Below, one piece after another: positions 44,092 through 54,975 of a stretch of DNA of 64,000 nt; position 1 is the stretch's first letter; the number at the start of each line of letters is the position of its first letter. Origin of the DNA: Hyparrhenia diplandra. Its lineage: Eukaryota > Streptophyta > Magnoliopsida > Poales > Poaceae. A program made the position numbers and the translations under genes. The stretch covers positions 28,363-92,362 of the forward strand of contig JADLZK010001363.1 in the NCBI GenBank assembly GCA_015847255.1, written 5' to 3'. The notes under the pieces are model-generated. The model ran no database searches. It was not told where the DNA came from and saw only the letters and a list, made by a program, of their open reading frames with translations.

Positions 44092-45934
44092 AAAAAGAAA
44101 AGGAAGCAAACAAATGAAGTTTAAAAGGAAGCAAAAGTTTGACAAGCCTTGAAATATATTTTGAGGCATTGAAATACTTAGCCCGCTTTTGACTATATTT
44201 TCAGAACTTGAACTAAATGGCTCAGAACTTGTACTAAATGTGCCATGGTGTGACGTTCAAATACAACGTTCAAATACAATGCCCGCTCTTGACTATATTA
44301 AATATGTATGTTGTATGTTATTTGTATATGCATCGATCCATTCGAAACTTTCCGAATCGCGCACGTATACATGTCATTGGCATCGTAGAAACGAATTCGA
44401 AAACCAATTTAATTTTAAAAATAAATGAATCATCAATAAAAAGAAACAGAAAAAGAAAAAACAAAAGATTGCTATTCCCGGTTGGTCTCACCAAATTAGT
44501 GAAACTGTGTTTCTTTTGTTTTTTTTTTTTTAAAAAAAAGTGAAACTGTCTTGTGCTGAGTGGTGGCTGAATGTGTATCGACGATAACAAGGGCAAGCTA
44601 GTACTATTTTTTCACGCTCTTGTGTTGTGATTACTGAGATTCACGGAGCACACAATATAATATAATAGAGAGAAGAAAAAGCAAAATGACAAAAGGAATC
44701 CGTCCGTCCGTCCGTCCGGGCCGAAATGAGAGGAACAGCCGTGAACCTGTACTCCATCATCACCTAACCATTCGCTTTCGGATTCAGTTGCTGAGGATCA
44801 TAGAATTGTTCGCCTCGCTCTTCTTCTTTGACTTTGAATATAGTAATGTCGACTGGACGACTAGTTGGATTGGAGTTGAGTTGATGCGCCTCTGAGTCAT
44901 CTCCATTATCCTCCGCTATGATTTCAATTTCAAAGCCCAACAAGGAACGTATTGCTTGTACAAACGTTACAGAAAACTCTATGTGAATATTCCACTCATT
45001 GCTATATACGGGACTTTATGAAATGGTATCTTATAGATGTTAACTAAATTAATCATGCAAATATTAGAGAAAAAAAATATATTCTGATAAGAGCAGTACA
45101 AAATTTTAAAAATATATTCTGATAAGAGTACAAAAATTTTAAAATATAGATAAGAGCAGTATACATTATAGTAAAATACATTATAGCTGATAACTTTGAA
45201 AATTGACTTGAGGATAAAATTTTTGGCAGTGTCTCTTTTCTTTTAGTGGATAGTGATTTTCCATAGAATTAATTAATGCTTCTAAATTACTCCCTTTGTC
45301 ATGTAATATAGTGCATCGTAGGAATTCTAATAAGACAAATTAAGAGAGAACATACAGGACACATGTACCCTCATTTTATTAACTAACCAGACGATTTCAT
45401 CACCGTGATTAATGGTGATTGGTTCATAAAAGAAAATTATTTAACACACAATTGACTTTTCTCCTCTAGAATGCATTATATTTTGAGGATAAGTTTTAAA
45501 TGTTAGAATACATTATACTACATGAAGGCTATTAAGCCAATAAATTCACACATAAACATAATCTATTTTACTTGTTGCGCTAAATAAGAATTAATATATT
45601 TCGCAAAAAAAAAAAATTAATATAACTGAAAAAAAGGAAAAGGAAATAAAATAAAAGAGGAAATTATTCGGGGCGAGAAGCCCAGCCGAGGCCCGATGCC
45701 GAGGCCGAGGCGCCGCACCAACTTTTGTCCGCGTCCGCATCCCAAGTAAAGTTCCGATCTGTCCTCCATTGCTCTGCCGCCTCTGCTTTCGCCACCTTCT
45801 CTTCTCTTTTTCCTCCCTCCCCTGCCCGCCGGAGCCCTTCCTTGCCCTTGCCTTGTGTGCTTGCTTGGTGCTGCGGGGAGCAACAGCCGCATCCATCTCC
45901 CTCTCCCCCTCGTTGCCCCGCAGCGAGAGCAGCC
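44092..45934. other. AT-rich intergenic region upstream of the UCP gene
   Basis: No supported gene. The duplicated motif AAATATATTCTGATAAGAG lies at about 45,078-45,130. A Stowaway remnant at 45,291-45,487 is listed separately. From 45,665 the sequence turns GC-rich and includes the probable 5' UTR of the uncoupling protein gene. Confidence 0.5.
45294..45487. mobile_element. Stowaway MITE remnant
   Basis: The left end CTCCCTTTGTCATGTAATATAGTGCATCGTAGGA is preceded by TA. The right side, TAGAATGCATTATATTTTGAGG, is the partial inverted complement but lacks the terminal GGGAG, so the right end is degraded. Confidence 0.45.
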
Positions 45935-48900
45935 ATGCCAGGGGATCACGGCTCCAAGGTCGACATCTCCTTCGCCGGCCGCTTCACCGCCAGCGCCATC
46001 GCAGCATGCTTCGCGGAGGTAGGTATCGCTCTGTGCCCGTCACCCTCCCACCACCTGTCGATCTCCCCCCCACAGATCGCGATCCATCCCCTTTAATTTG
46101 TTTCTCGCTCGCAGATATGCACCATCCCGCTCGACACCGCCAAGGTCAGGCTCCAGCTGCAGAAGAACGTCGTCGCCGCTGCCGCCGGGGACGGCGGCGC
46201 GCCAGCGCTCCCCAAGTATCGCGGCCTGCTCGGAACTGCCGCCACCATCGCCAGGGAGGAAGGCGCCGCAGCGCTATGGAAGGGCATAGTCCCGGGCCTC
46301 CATCGACAGTGCATCTACGGGGGGCTCCGCATTGGCCTCTACGAGCCTGTACTGTCCAGTCCTCACCTCCTCAATCTCAATCAACTACTAGTATTTATTT
46401 ATTCTCTCATTAATTAACTAACTGCTCATACATTTCGTTTCCTTCAATCAACTCTTTATTTGTTAATTGCTAATTTCCAATGCCAATCCAACCAACCGCT
46501 TGCCTTATCTTACAGGTCAAATCCTTCTACGTCGGCAAAGACCATGTTGGGGATGTCCCTCTGTCCAAGAAGATAGCCGCCGGCTTCACAACTGGTATCA
46601 TCCGCTACTTCTTTCATTCATTCATCCATTGCTACTCTCCCCATATATAGATTCGATTAGTGTACATGCTGACATTTCACACCTGACTGCAAATAATTTG
46701 ATGAAATGAAACTGGCAAACTCATCCAATACGCAAGTGCATAGTTACTGGTGTAAGTGCAGACCCAAAATTGACAAAGATCAGAGAATTAGTATGTTTGA
46801 CGGCACCATAATTTACTTTTGGTCGAATATATGGAAAGAGCGGAATAGAAGAACGTTTCAGAACAAGTTGCTACAGCCTAGTCAAGTTGTGGTGCTGTGC
46901 AAGGAAGAGCTAATGCAATATCTGTTGGCAAATACACCCAATGCAGGATCTCATTAAGAGTAGTTGTGTTAGTGGTGCTTCTGGAGGTTGTTTAGTTAGC
47001 GCTAACAGGGCCTGGTCTTCTCCTTCCTCTCTAGTTTCAGTAGATGTTGCTAGTTTTCAAGTTGTCTTTCAAAGGGAGTAGTTTGTCAGGCTCCTGGTCT
47101 TCGGGCCAGAATAGTGGTTTCTGGTTTGCTTTTGTCTGTAGTAATTCTCTTTTAAGTAGATTATGTGTTTTTCTTTCTCTTGTCTAATAAAAATCCAGCA
47201 AATCTCTTCCCGCCTTTCTAAAAAGGCAGTAACTAAGCAATCCTCTTCAAAATCGAAGGTGCCATCGCTATCTGCATCGCCAACCCCACTGACCTTGTCA
47301 AAGGTCAGGCTCCAGTCTGAGGGCAAGCTTGCGCCTGGTGTGCCACGCCGCTACACTGGCGCAATGGATGCTTATTCCAAGATTGCTAGACAGGTCTGTG
47401 CTTGCATGCTCTTGTCCCAGCCAACCTTCGCTTGCTCTGTTTTGCTACCAATCAATAAAATTATACATTGGCTCTTATCATATAAGTTATGATGTACTTG
47501 GCCTATCCTTAGGAAGGGGTTGCCGCTCTGTGGACTGGCCTAGGACCAAATATAGCACGGAATGGTATCATCAACGCTGCTGAGTTGGCCAGTTATGATC
47601 AAGTCAAGCAGGTGTTGTGTGCTTCTTTTAAATTCTCCTTAAATAACTCCACTGGCTCATTCATTCACTTGCCTATACAAACTGTCTTTGCTGCAGACAA
47701 TTTTGAAACTCCCTGGGTTCAAAGATGATGTGGTCACCCATCTCTTTGCTGGTCTTGGTGCTGGCTTCTTTGCTGTTTGTGTTGGTTCCCCAGTTGATGT
47801 GGTAAGATGTCCTCTGCTGCTCAGTTAACCATCCCTTTGTTTCTGTTCATTTCGCTTTTGTGGCAGTGTGTAGTCAAACATTGTCTCTTCTCTGTCCAAG
47901 CTTTGATTACTTCTTCCTACTAATACTTTATGTGGTACATCAGCTCCCAGTATTAATTATTAAACTGAGGACATGCTGCACATGATAACATTGCCAGTCT
48001 CTCTTTTTTACCCTTGCCAGTTAACCTATTCAGGAATCATGCTAAACGAAGTTTATACTGTATTCCAAATTCCCACCAAGAAAATTCAGCTTAGACTGTC
48101 CCTTTATGCCACAGGTTCAGAATTTGAGATTGATCGTAGTCTTTCACCAGAGCTATTTACTTCTCTGGAAGTTATCTAGTACTTTGTTGTGGTCATATCC
48201 CTGGAATATTCTGTGTTATTGAAAAATTATTGGACTCTGAATTAATGGCTTCAGTCTCTGCCTGTAGATGAAGTGTCTACCTTCCTCAAGTGCAACTGAG
48301 ACTGATAAACAGTTACCTTCTTGCAGGTTAAGTCGAGAATGATGGGTGACTCAGCCTACAAAAGCACTCTTGATTGTTTTGTGAAGACACTTAAGAATGA
48401 TGTATGTCTAAGTTCCACACTGCTTCTCATGTTATGATTCTGGGTTCAAATTTAGATGAGCAGAAAACATACAGATATGGCCTGTCTAGGAGCTGGTTTT
48501 TTTTCGGTTCCTAGACATGTCTTAGGCAATTTTTCCATTTTTTACAGAATTTGACCTGATTGAACAAAAATTTGTCTGTGTACTCATAGTTTGTTGAGTA
48601 GTGCACTGTCTTATTCCATCATGTAGTGTCTATTTTGTTTCTTGACAGCACATAGGAGTTGCCTTTTATGCCCAAGCATAGTGCAACTAATCTCTGGTCT
48701 GGGTAAATTTGTTCTTCAGAATATACTGATTTCTTCTTCCTTTTGCACCATTATTGTTGTACCTTTCAGAGTTGCTGCAGCATATTTGAACTTTGATCCG
48801 GGAACTGAAAATTCTGTTTATGATATAGAGCTACTCTCTTGTACCTGGTTAGTGTACAATGAATTCTAGGAGGCAGGCATTAGCTAATGATTAAGTGTTA

Positions 48901-49149
48901 CTCTGCAGGGCCCTTTGGCATTTTACAAAGGCTTCCTGCCAAACTTTGCAAGACTGGGATCTTGGAATGTGATTATGTTCTTGACATTAGAGCAGGTAAA
49001 TGAAAATGAAACCCCTTGATCTTTCTCTCTCTCTCTCTCTCCACCAGATTTTCAGCAGAGTGGAAGTATTTTGTTAAATCCAATACCAACACATTGTTTG
49101 TTTATCTTGTCAGGTTCAAAAGCTGTTTGTGAGGAAACCAGCAAGCTGA
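45935..49149 (+). CDS. PUMP1: Plant mitochondrial uncoupling protein, with a 1-bp frameshift
   Basis: Nine exons: 45935-46018, 46115-46348, 46516-46594, 47259-47393, 47513-47611, 47697-47801, 48327-48401, 48909-48995 and 49114-49149. If exon 4 were one base shorter the product would be about 310 aa, the usual length. It belongs to the SLC25 carrier family of the mitochondrial inner membrane; plant UCPs carry fatty-acid-activated proton leak and also exchange dicarboxylates and amino acids. Carrier signatures are visible: PLDTAKVRLQ (repeat 1), PTDLVK (repeat 2) and PVDVVKSRM (repeat 3), with UCP-typical GLRIGLYEPVK. Exon 4 has AAA at 47300-47302 where the frame needs AA; translation then hits TGA at 47318-47320, while the correct downstream frame resumes one base off (VRLQSEGKLAPG). 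All other exons are clean. A LINE fragment sits in intron 3. Confidence 0.9.
46712..47232 (+). mobile_element. 5'-truncated LINE in intron 3 of the UCP gene
   Basis: A plus-strand frame (46,706-46,957) ends in the LINE reverse-transcriptase C-terminal signature WSNIWKERNRRTFQNK. It is followed by an untranslated tail finishing CTTGTCTAATAAAAATCC and a short A-rich end near 47,219-47,224. It accounts for most of the 664-bp intron. Target duplications were not identified with confidence, so the ends are approximate. Confidence 0.65.
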
Positions 49150-49662
49150 AGATAGAGGTTTTGAGGCGGGGTACAGTGGCGCACACAGTTTTTCTTCTAT
49201 AAACAAGGAAAAAAAATCACACCTTCCCCTGAAGAATTGGGGAACAAGGACAAATCTGACTCCTCAATTGCGAGAATAAATCACAGCGGGCAGTTGCATG
49301 ATCCCTGAACGAATAATTCACAACTAGCAAACAGATGTGAGTAAACAATATGTGGTGAATGTTGGAACTTGAACTGCTTGCTGTAGTTCAATGGGGGCCC
49401 TGTCCTGTTAATGATGAGCATCTGTTGCATGTTTTGAATCGATTTAATGTTTTGTTTTCCTTACTTGTACTGAAATGCTTTGATCAGTATGAGGATCAAT
49501 GGTCTGCACTCTGCAGTCCTTGATTGTTATGTGATCTCATGAGAATGAATTATTGATCGTGTGGGAGCAGATGCTGCCTGTCTTTGTCTTTGTTATTGTA
49601 CAAACAAACATAACGCACACATTCCATAAGCAAGTACAGAAGGAGAGAAGCAATTCCATCAT
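49150..49662. other. Convergent 3' ends of the UCP and thioesterase genes
   Basis: The two stop codons are 513 bp apart. This holds the 3' UTRs of both genes and nothing else that I can identify. AATAAA-like signals occur near 49,276 (plus strand). Confidence 0.5.
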
Positions 49663-50191
49663 TCACATGTTGCTCCTTATCTTCATCTTGCCGAAGAGCG
49701 AGTGCCTCCCCTCGGCGACGACCTGCCCCGTGGCGGCGTTGGCGACGAGGACGTGGGTGCCGGAGTAGGCGCCCTTGTGTCCGAGCGCCCTGGCAGTGAT
49801 GCGGAGGGCGTCCCCGGGCGCGGCGGCGGCGAGGTCGACGAAGTTGACGGACATGTCGACGGAGACCTTGAGGTGGTGGCCGTCGGACACGGAGGCGGCG
49901 GAGCCGATCTCGTCCACCAGGGCCACCACGGCGCCGGGGGCTATGTGATTGTTGCCGGCGGTGAGGCGCGCGGGGACCGTGAAGGAGCAGAGGATGTGGC
50001 CCGGGCGGATGGTCTCCACGCGGATCCCCTGCAGCGCGAACCCCTCGAAGAAGCTGGGGCTGGGCTCCCCCCCGCGCGGCGGTGGCAGCGGCAGCAACAG
50101 CAGCTCGTCGGTTCAGCGCGTCTACCAGCGCGCCATCCTCATCGTTCACCCTTACCTGCAGCAACGCCTTCAGGTCATCAGAAGCCGCCAT
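49663..50191 (-). CDS. ACOT13-like hotdog thioesterase, single exon with a 1-bp frameshift
   Basis: Starting at 50191 (MAASDDLKALLQVRV...), the frame runs cleanly for about 40 residues. The conserved body (SFFEGFALQGIRVETIRPG through GRHSLFGKMKIRSNM) lies one base out of phase and ends at the stop at 49663. The span of 529 nt is one base more than a multiple of three. The switch coincides with a run of seven C (minus strand G) at 50067-50073; six would restore one frame of about 175 aa. The body is a PaaI-type acyl-CoA thioesterase (hotdog fold), with the VDEIGSA helix that holds the catalytic Asp; the usual LHGG loop reads HIAPG. The family hydrolyses medium/long acyl-CoA in cytosol or mitochondria; the substrate is unknown here. 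It is divergent from the next gene. Confidence 0.85.
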
Positions 50192-50480
50192 GGCCTTTGG
50201 TTGGGATTGGGATTGGGGATTGGGAGGAGCCGAGCCGGAGCAGGACAAGGGAGAAGAAGGGATGGCCCACATGTCAGCTGCTGCAACTGCAAAGCGATCG
50301 ATCAATTGATCATATGACGTTTTTGCCCCGCCGTTTTGGTTGGGTCCGTTGGAACCGGATTCAGAGGAGCCGCCGCCGCCGCCGCCGCCGCCGCCCATGG
50401 CTGGCGCTGCTTCCTCCCAAACTTGACGCCGCCCCATCGCTGATCCAAATCATACCCAAAACAGGCAGAGACGAGACCCA
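50192..50480. promoter_or_regulatory. Shared bidirectional promoter, thioesterase / PTAR1-like genes
   Basis: The two start codons are 289 bp apart on opposite strands, so both 5' UTRs and both promoters must lie here. It contains a (GCC)n microsatellite of about eight to nine units at 50,369-50,395 and no obvious TATA box, as usual for divergent housekeeping promoters. Frames that run through it are low complexity. Confidence 0.6.
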
Positions 50481-52862
50481 ATGGAACTAGAAGAACAAGA
50501 AGCAGCACACCGCGGAGGAGGGGAGGAACAGCTCGCCCAAGATCTGCTCCACCGCTTCCAGCAAATCCTCCATGACGACCCCCTCATGTTTGCCACTTTT
50601 CTTCGTCCGTTTCTTGATTCCAGTTCCCAAACAAGAGTATGATAATAATTCCATTCGGTTCCATTCGCAGTGATGAGGTGGGGTTCTTGCACCCAACACA
50701 GTTCTGCTCACTGGAAGTAGAAGATGGCGATTCCAATTCCCAACATCCGGAGCCTCACCACACAAGGCACTTCTGGTGCAGAGATCACAAGCTCGCCATC
50801 TCGGCCGAGATCCTGCCCAGGCTTTACCGCGCTGCCCGGGATGCCTACTGCAACGCAAGAGATGCCCCCACTCATCTCATGAGGCACACTAAGGCACTAC
50901 TCATACTTTGTCCTGACCTACTTACAGCATGGAACTCCAGGTACGCCCATGTTGTCAGCTGTCGCTCACAGTATGTATGCCTATCTAAAGGATTTACCGT
51001 GCGTTCAATTATATTGATGAGTACTGCAAGCTTCATGCACCGCAAAGAAGAAATTCCAACTCCAAATAGCGTCTCTGCAGGAAGATGGTGCTATCAGCCG
51101 AGTATGATTTCACAAAGCTCAAGGATGAGCTGCAACTGTGTGCCTTGATCCTTTCCTACTTGCCAAAGAACGAGAGCACATGGAGCCATAGGTACACTCA
51201 CTCATGCGCTCATCACCGCAGCTTGCCCATCCAACTATTCCTTTCAGACAATGCCTATCTATTTGGAGCTGATTTCTGTAATAAAATAAAACGGCATGGA
51301 ATTTAAAGTTAACTGTCTACCACAGGAGGTGGGTGATAAAACAAGTTGCAGAGAAACATCAAGATATGTCGGAGATTATAGAGAATGAATCAATACTAGT
51401 CAAAGAGATAGTAGAGGTTATAATTCACGAATACTTTCTTATTCAAGCTGCTAACAATGTTTTAACATAGCTGGTAATTAAATTTCTCCTATACAAGAAG
51501 GTTCATACAATACGCAGAAAAATAATTTTACGCCTTTTGCAGAAATCAAAAATGAACTACCGTGCGTGGAGGCATTGATGCTGGCTTATTCCTTACATGA
51601 CACGGAAACAGGTGAAGACAAATGATTCACACTGATGAAAATTCCTTTCCCTTAATCCTTAATCTTGTAACTGGGCTTCCTAGCTACAGAATATCTGCTT
51701 GTCAATTAAACCGTGCAGAGCATTTCATTTCTGTTTCCTTAAGGTGCTGGGTGAACTGAAGAAGTCAATAAGATGGAGTGAGCTACACGTTGCTGAAAAT
51801 TGCTGCTTTCACTACCGAAGGGTTAGTAGGTTCCCTATGTTTACAGCTGGTACTACATCACTCCTTGAAGCAGATTTTATCTGATTTATTGCATCCTTGC
51901 AGTCCCTTCTTCTTGCGCTACTTGAAAGTCGCCTGAGGAATGGAGATGATTCCCTTAGTTGGGAGTCAGAAACTTACCTGCTATGGAAGGTATGATGTAT
52001 TCGATCAAAAGCTAATGACCTTTTTGCTACAGTTATCTGTAATCAGTTCAGGCATCATAACCTCTCTTTCCATTATGAATGTGATACAAAGCATAAGACA
52101 AAGGATCCATGAATCATTGTGTTTTACAACATAATGGCTTCCTCTAACCTATGGTTAGTTGATACCCACCCATCTTGGTGCAAAGTAATTAAATTGCGTA
52201 TGATCTGACAGGAGGAGCTTAGGTGGGATGAGATGCTGATCAGACGCTACCATGGGAGAGAGGTTTGAAATTGGCCTGCTGCTGTTCTTCCCAGTTGTGA
52301 TTCTGTTTGGTGTAGTGCATGTTTTTGCTTATGCTAGCTGTGGTGGCAGTCGTTGTGGAACCATCGCCGGTTCCTTTCACAGTGGTGGATACAGCAGTTG
52401 CTCACGGTTGAAGAAACCTGCCCCTCAACGATGTCCCAGGTGGATCTATTTGTGACCCAGGAGCTGTACCTGCTGTCAGAGTGCCTGAATTACCCTAAGG
52501 ATGAGTTTGATGAGTCACGCGTCCGAGCAGAGCTTTCAGCACTCTACATCCTCTGGATATCAAAGGCAACCACTACCCCTTTTACCAGCCTTGCTTGCTT
52601 AGTGCTGCGAGTTTGCTAGAATAGATTCTTTTTTTCTCTCAAGTGAAGGGTTTATTTTAGTTTTTGACTGGGAAACTATTGTTTGTTTCGTTGGATGCAG
52701 CAATTCCCAGCATTGAAAGGGAAGCTGGAAGAGAGGCTGCATTCCATTTCCATGGGGAGGCTGCAGGACGTGATTGAAAGAGCCTGCAGGCCGGAGAAGA
52801 GGCGGCTGTGGATGAATCTGCTGGGCTTGGCTGATCACTCGCGCGCGCTGAATGTAATGTAA
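50481..52862 (+). CDS. Protein prenyltransferase alpha-subunit repeat protein (PTAR1-like), with an in-frame TGA
   Basis: Ten exons: 50481-50587, 50671-50940, 51081-51191, 51326-51416, 51543-51611, 51744-51821, 51903-51989, 52212-52262, 52350-52565 and 52701-52862. They sum to 1,242 nt (413 codons plus stop) in one phase. The first junction gives DPLIDEVGF, a good fit to plant homologues. The protein has prenyltransferase-alpha repeats (Trp-x-x-Arg helices): AWNSR, TWSHRRW, AWRH-CW and LWNHRRF. In animals PTAR1 pairs with RABGGTB as geranylgeranyltransferase III; the plant role is inferred only. Codon 205, in the most conserved motif (AWRHRCW), is TGA (51576-51578) where Arg is expected; CGA to TGA is a single CpG-type transition. 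Intron 9 seems to start with GC (52566). Confidence 0.85.
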
Positions 52863-53359
52863 AGAAACAGGTGTTTCAGTTTCACACTTGTTCGCTTCAG
52901 AACGTGCGTGTGATTGTAAAACAGGATTGGGATTACTGGGAAACAAATTAGTGTACACCCAATGCAATTGACATGGGAACAATGTTGGTTGTCTTCCCCT
53001 GCCATCTGCTGCATCCCTGAATGATCCTGGCCTGACACCGTGCTCGAATTCAATAGACAAGATCAAATGATGCTAATCTTGGGCAAAGAAAGAAAATAAG
53101 TTGCTGCTAATAAGTCGTTTATAGTCCGTCCCCACCCACCTGGACGTAACAAGGCCCTGTTGTAGAGTGTGTATGTAACAGGCTAACAGCTAGAGAGTAC
53201 AGTACAGTACAGTATAACCCAACACACTATGTCCCACCTTGTGAGCCATAAGAAACTAGGTACTTTGGACGATCAATGAGGAGTGATGCTGAAGGAAGGA
53301 AGGAATGAATGCTACGGGGCTGGCTGTGGCTGGCTACGATCAATGAGCTGCAGCAGCAG
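52863..53359. other. Convergent 3' ends of the PTAR1-like and OCTOPUS-like genes
   Basis: This holds the 3' untranslated regions of two convergent genes. No additional coding sequence or repeat was recognised apart from a short AGTACAGTACAGTACAGTA microsatellite near 53,195. Confidence 0.45.
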
Positions 53360-54975
53360 CTAGAGTCCAAGCGTGCTCCTTCTTGTCTTGGCCTTAGCAG
53401 GCATCGAGCTGAACTCATGTTTGGTATTGGAAGAGGAGCGCCTGGGGATGTTGGGCGGCCGGCTGCTGCTCAACTGCTGCTGCTGGTATTGCATTCCCAT
53501 CTGCGGCGCCATTGCCGGATCGAGGTCATGATGCCGATGCCCTGATCTCGAGTAAGAAGACGACCTCGTCGTGCTCAGGTTCCTCTCCAGCAGGACCTCG
53601 TCCCTCCTCGTCCTGAAGCCGCCATTGTTAGTGTTATACTTGGCGGCGGCATCACGCATGTCCACACCGGAGATGCTCCTCCTCCCACTCAAATTCCCGC
53701 TCCCAATCCCAGTGCCGCTGAAGGAGCTTCTCGCGCTTATGCTGCTGTTGCACCGGAGCATCTGCCCGTTGTACCCCCTTGCCCGGAGCTCCGGCCATGG
53801 GTACTCGTACTCTCCTCCTCCTGCTGGTGCTGCTGCTGATGCCGCCTCTACAGAGTACTTCCTGCTGCTGCTCTTCTTGCTTATGAGGCCCCAGATGCTC
53901 CATCCCTTGATCCCCTTCTTGTTATTAGGCTTGCTTGCTGGCACGCCATTGCTAACGCCTCCCCGGAACGGGAACGCCGACCCGAAGCTCCCGGAGAAGT
54001 CGTCGGCGCGGAGATTATTGGGCCCCTGCTGCTGCTGCTGCTGCTGTAGCTCCTCCTCCTCGTCTTCCCTGCTGCAGTACTGATGATGGACAAGCACGCT
54101 CTGATGATGGTGGTGGTGGGCCTCATGGTAGTGGTACAGCCTCTCTGGGATGCCCGATGGTGACACCCTGGCATTGCCATTGGCATTCATCATCATCATC
54201 CTGCACGTCGCCTCGCTGTTGTTGGCGTCGGAGAAGGAGTTGCGCCCAGAGGTGGTGGAGCGGTCCACGCTCCGGCGCCTCCTGCTGGAGCTGGACGAGT
54301 CCAGGTAGTAGTCCCTCGTCTGCACGGTGCCGCCGGGCACCGCCGCAGCCGCAGCATTGGCATTGATATTGTTGTCGTAGTAGTAGCAGTAGTCTTCCTC
54401 CACGGGGATTTGCCCATCGGAGCGCGGGACCGCCATGCTGTCGCCATAGTCCTCGTCCTCCTCCACGGGCAAGGACAGCATCGAGGCCGGCAGCTGGCGG
54501 CCAAGCGCAGGTCCTGACCGGGCGTCCCACGAAGCACGGCGAGGGTCCGCGTCGCAGGAGGGACGGCGCCGGGCGGGCATCTCCATCTCCGGCAGCGGCA
54601 CGGGAGCCACGGGCTCCTTCTTGCTCTTGCGGCGCCATTGCTGCAGCTTCTTGCCCAGGAGGCCGCCCAAGGACGACGGCTTTTTGTGTTGTTGGTGACT
54701 GTAGTGTGAGCGCCCGGGCTCCTCCTCCTCGGCACCGCCGCCACGATGGGCGGCGGCTGACCGTGGCGGAAGAGATCACAGGAGCGGCGCTGCGGCTCCA
54801 CCGCGGCTGCAGACCGCGCGTAGGAGAAGGACTTGCAGCGGCGTAGGTCGGCGGCGGAGGGAGGGTGGAGGCCGGCGAGGCGGTCGCGGAGGCAGGCTGG
54901 GCAGAAGCCGGTGACGGCGACGCCCGGGTGGAGGCGGCACACGGAAGCGGAAGGATCCATGTGCTGCTCCATCAT
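53360..54975 (-). CDS. OCTOPUS-like DUF740 protein, single exon, frame broken once
   Basis: From 54975 (MMEQHMDPSAS; a second Met at 54960 is the more likely start) the frame gives the DUF740 N-terminus, CRLHPGVAVTGFCPACLRDR then VEPQRRSCD. The continuation, SLGGLLGKKLQQWRRKSKK and all that follows to the stop at 53360, is in another frame, so one indel lies between about 54,670 and 54,780. OCTOPUS proteins are plasma-membrane-associated, polar regulators of phloem differentiation in Arabidopsis; function here is by family. The body is Ser/Arg-rich with homopolymers: a run of seven Gln (about 54,027-54,049), poly-Ala, poly-Met and His stretches. The family is normally intronless, so splicing is not a good explanation for the frame change. 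A GC-rich CCGCC repeat at 54,738-54,757 is a plausible slip site. Confidence 0.82.

Noticed and set aside
49702..50490. 262-codon plus-strand frame
   Set aside because: Antisense shadow of the thioesterase and of the shared promoter; Gly/Arg-rich low complexity.
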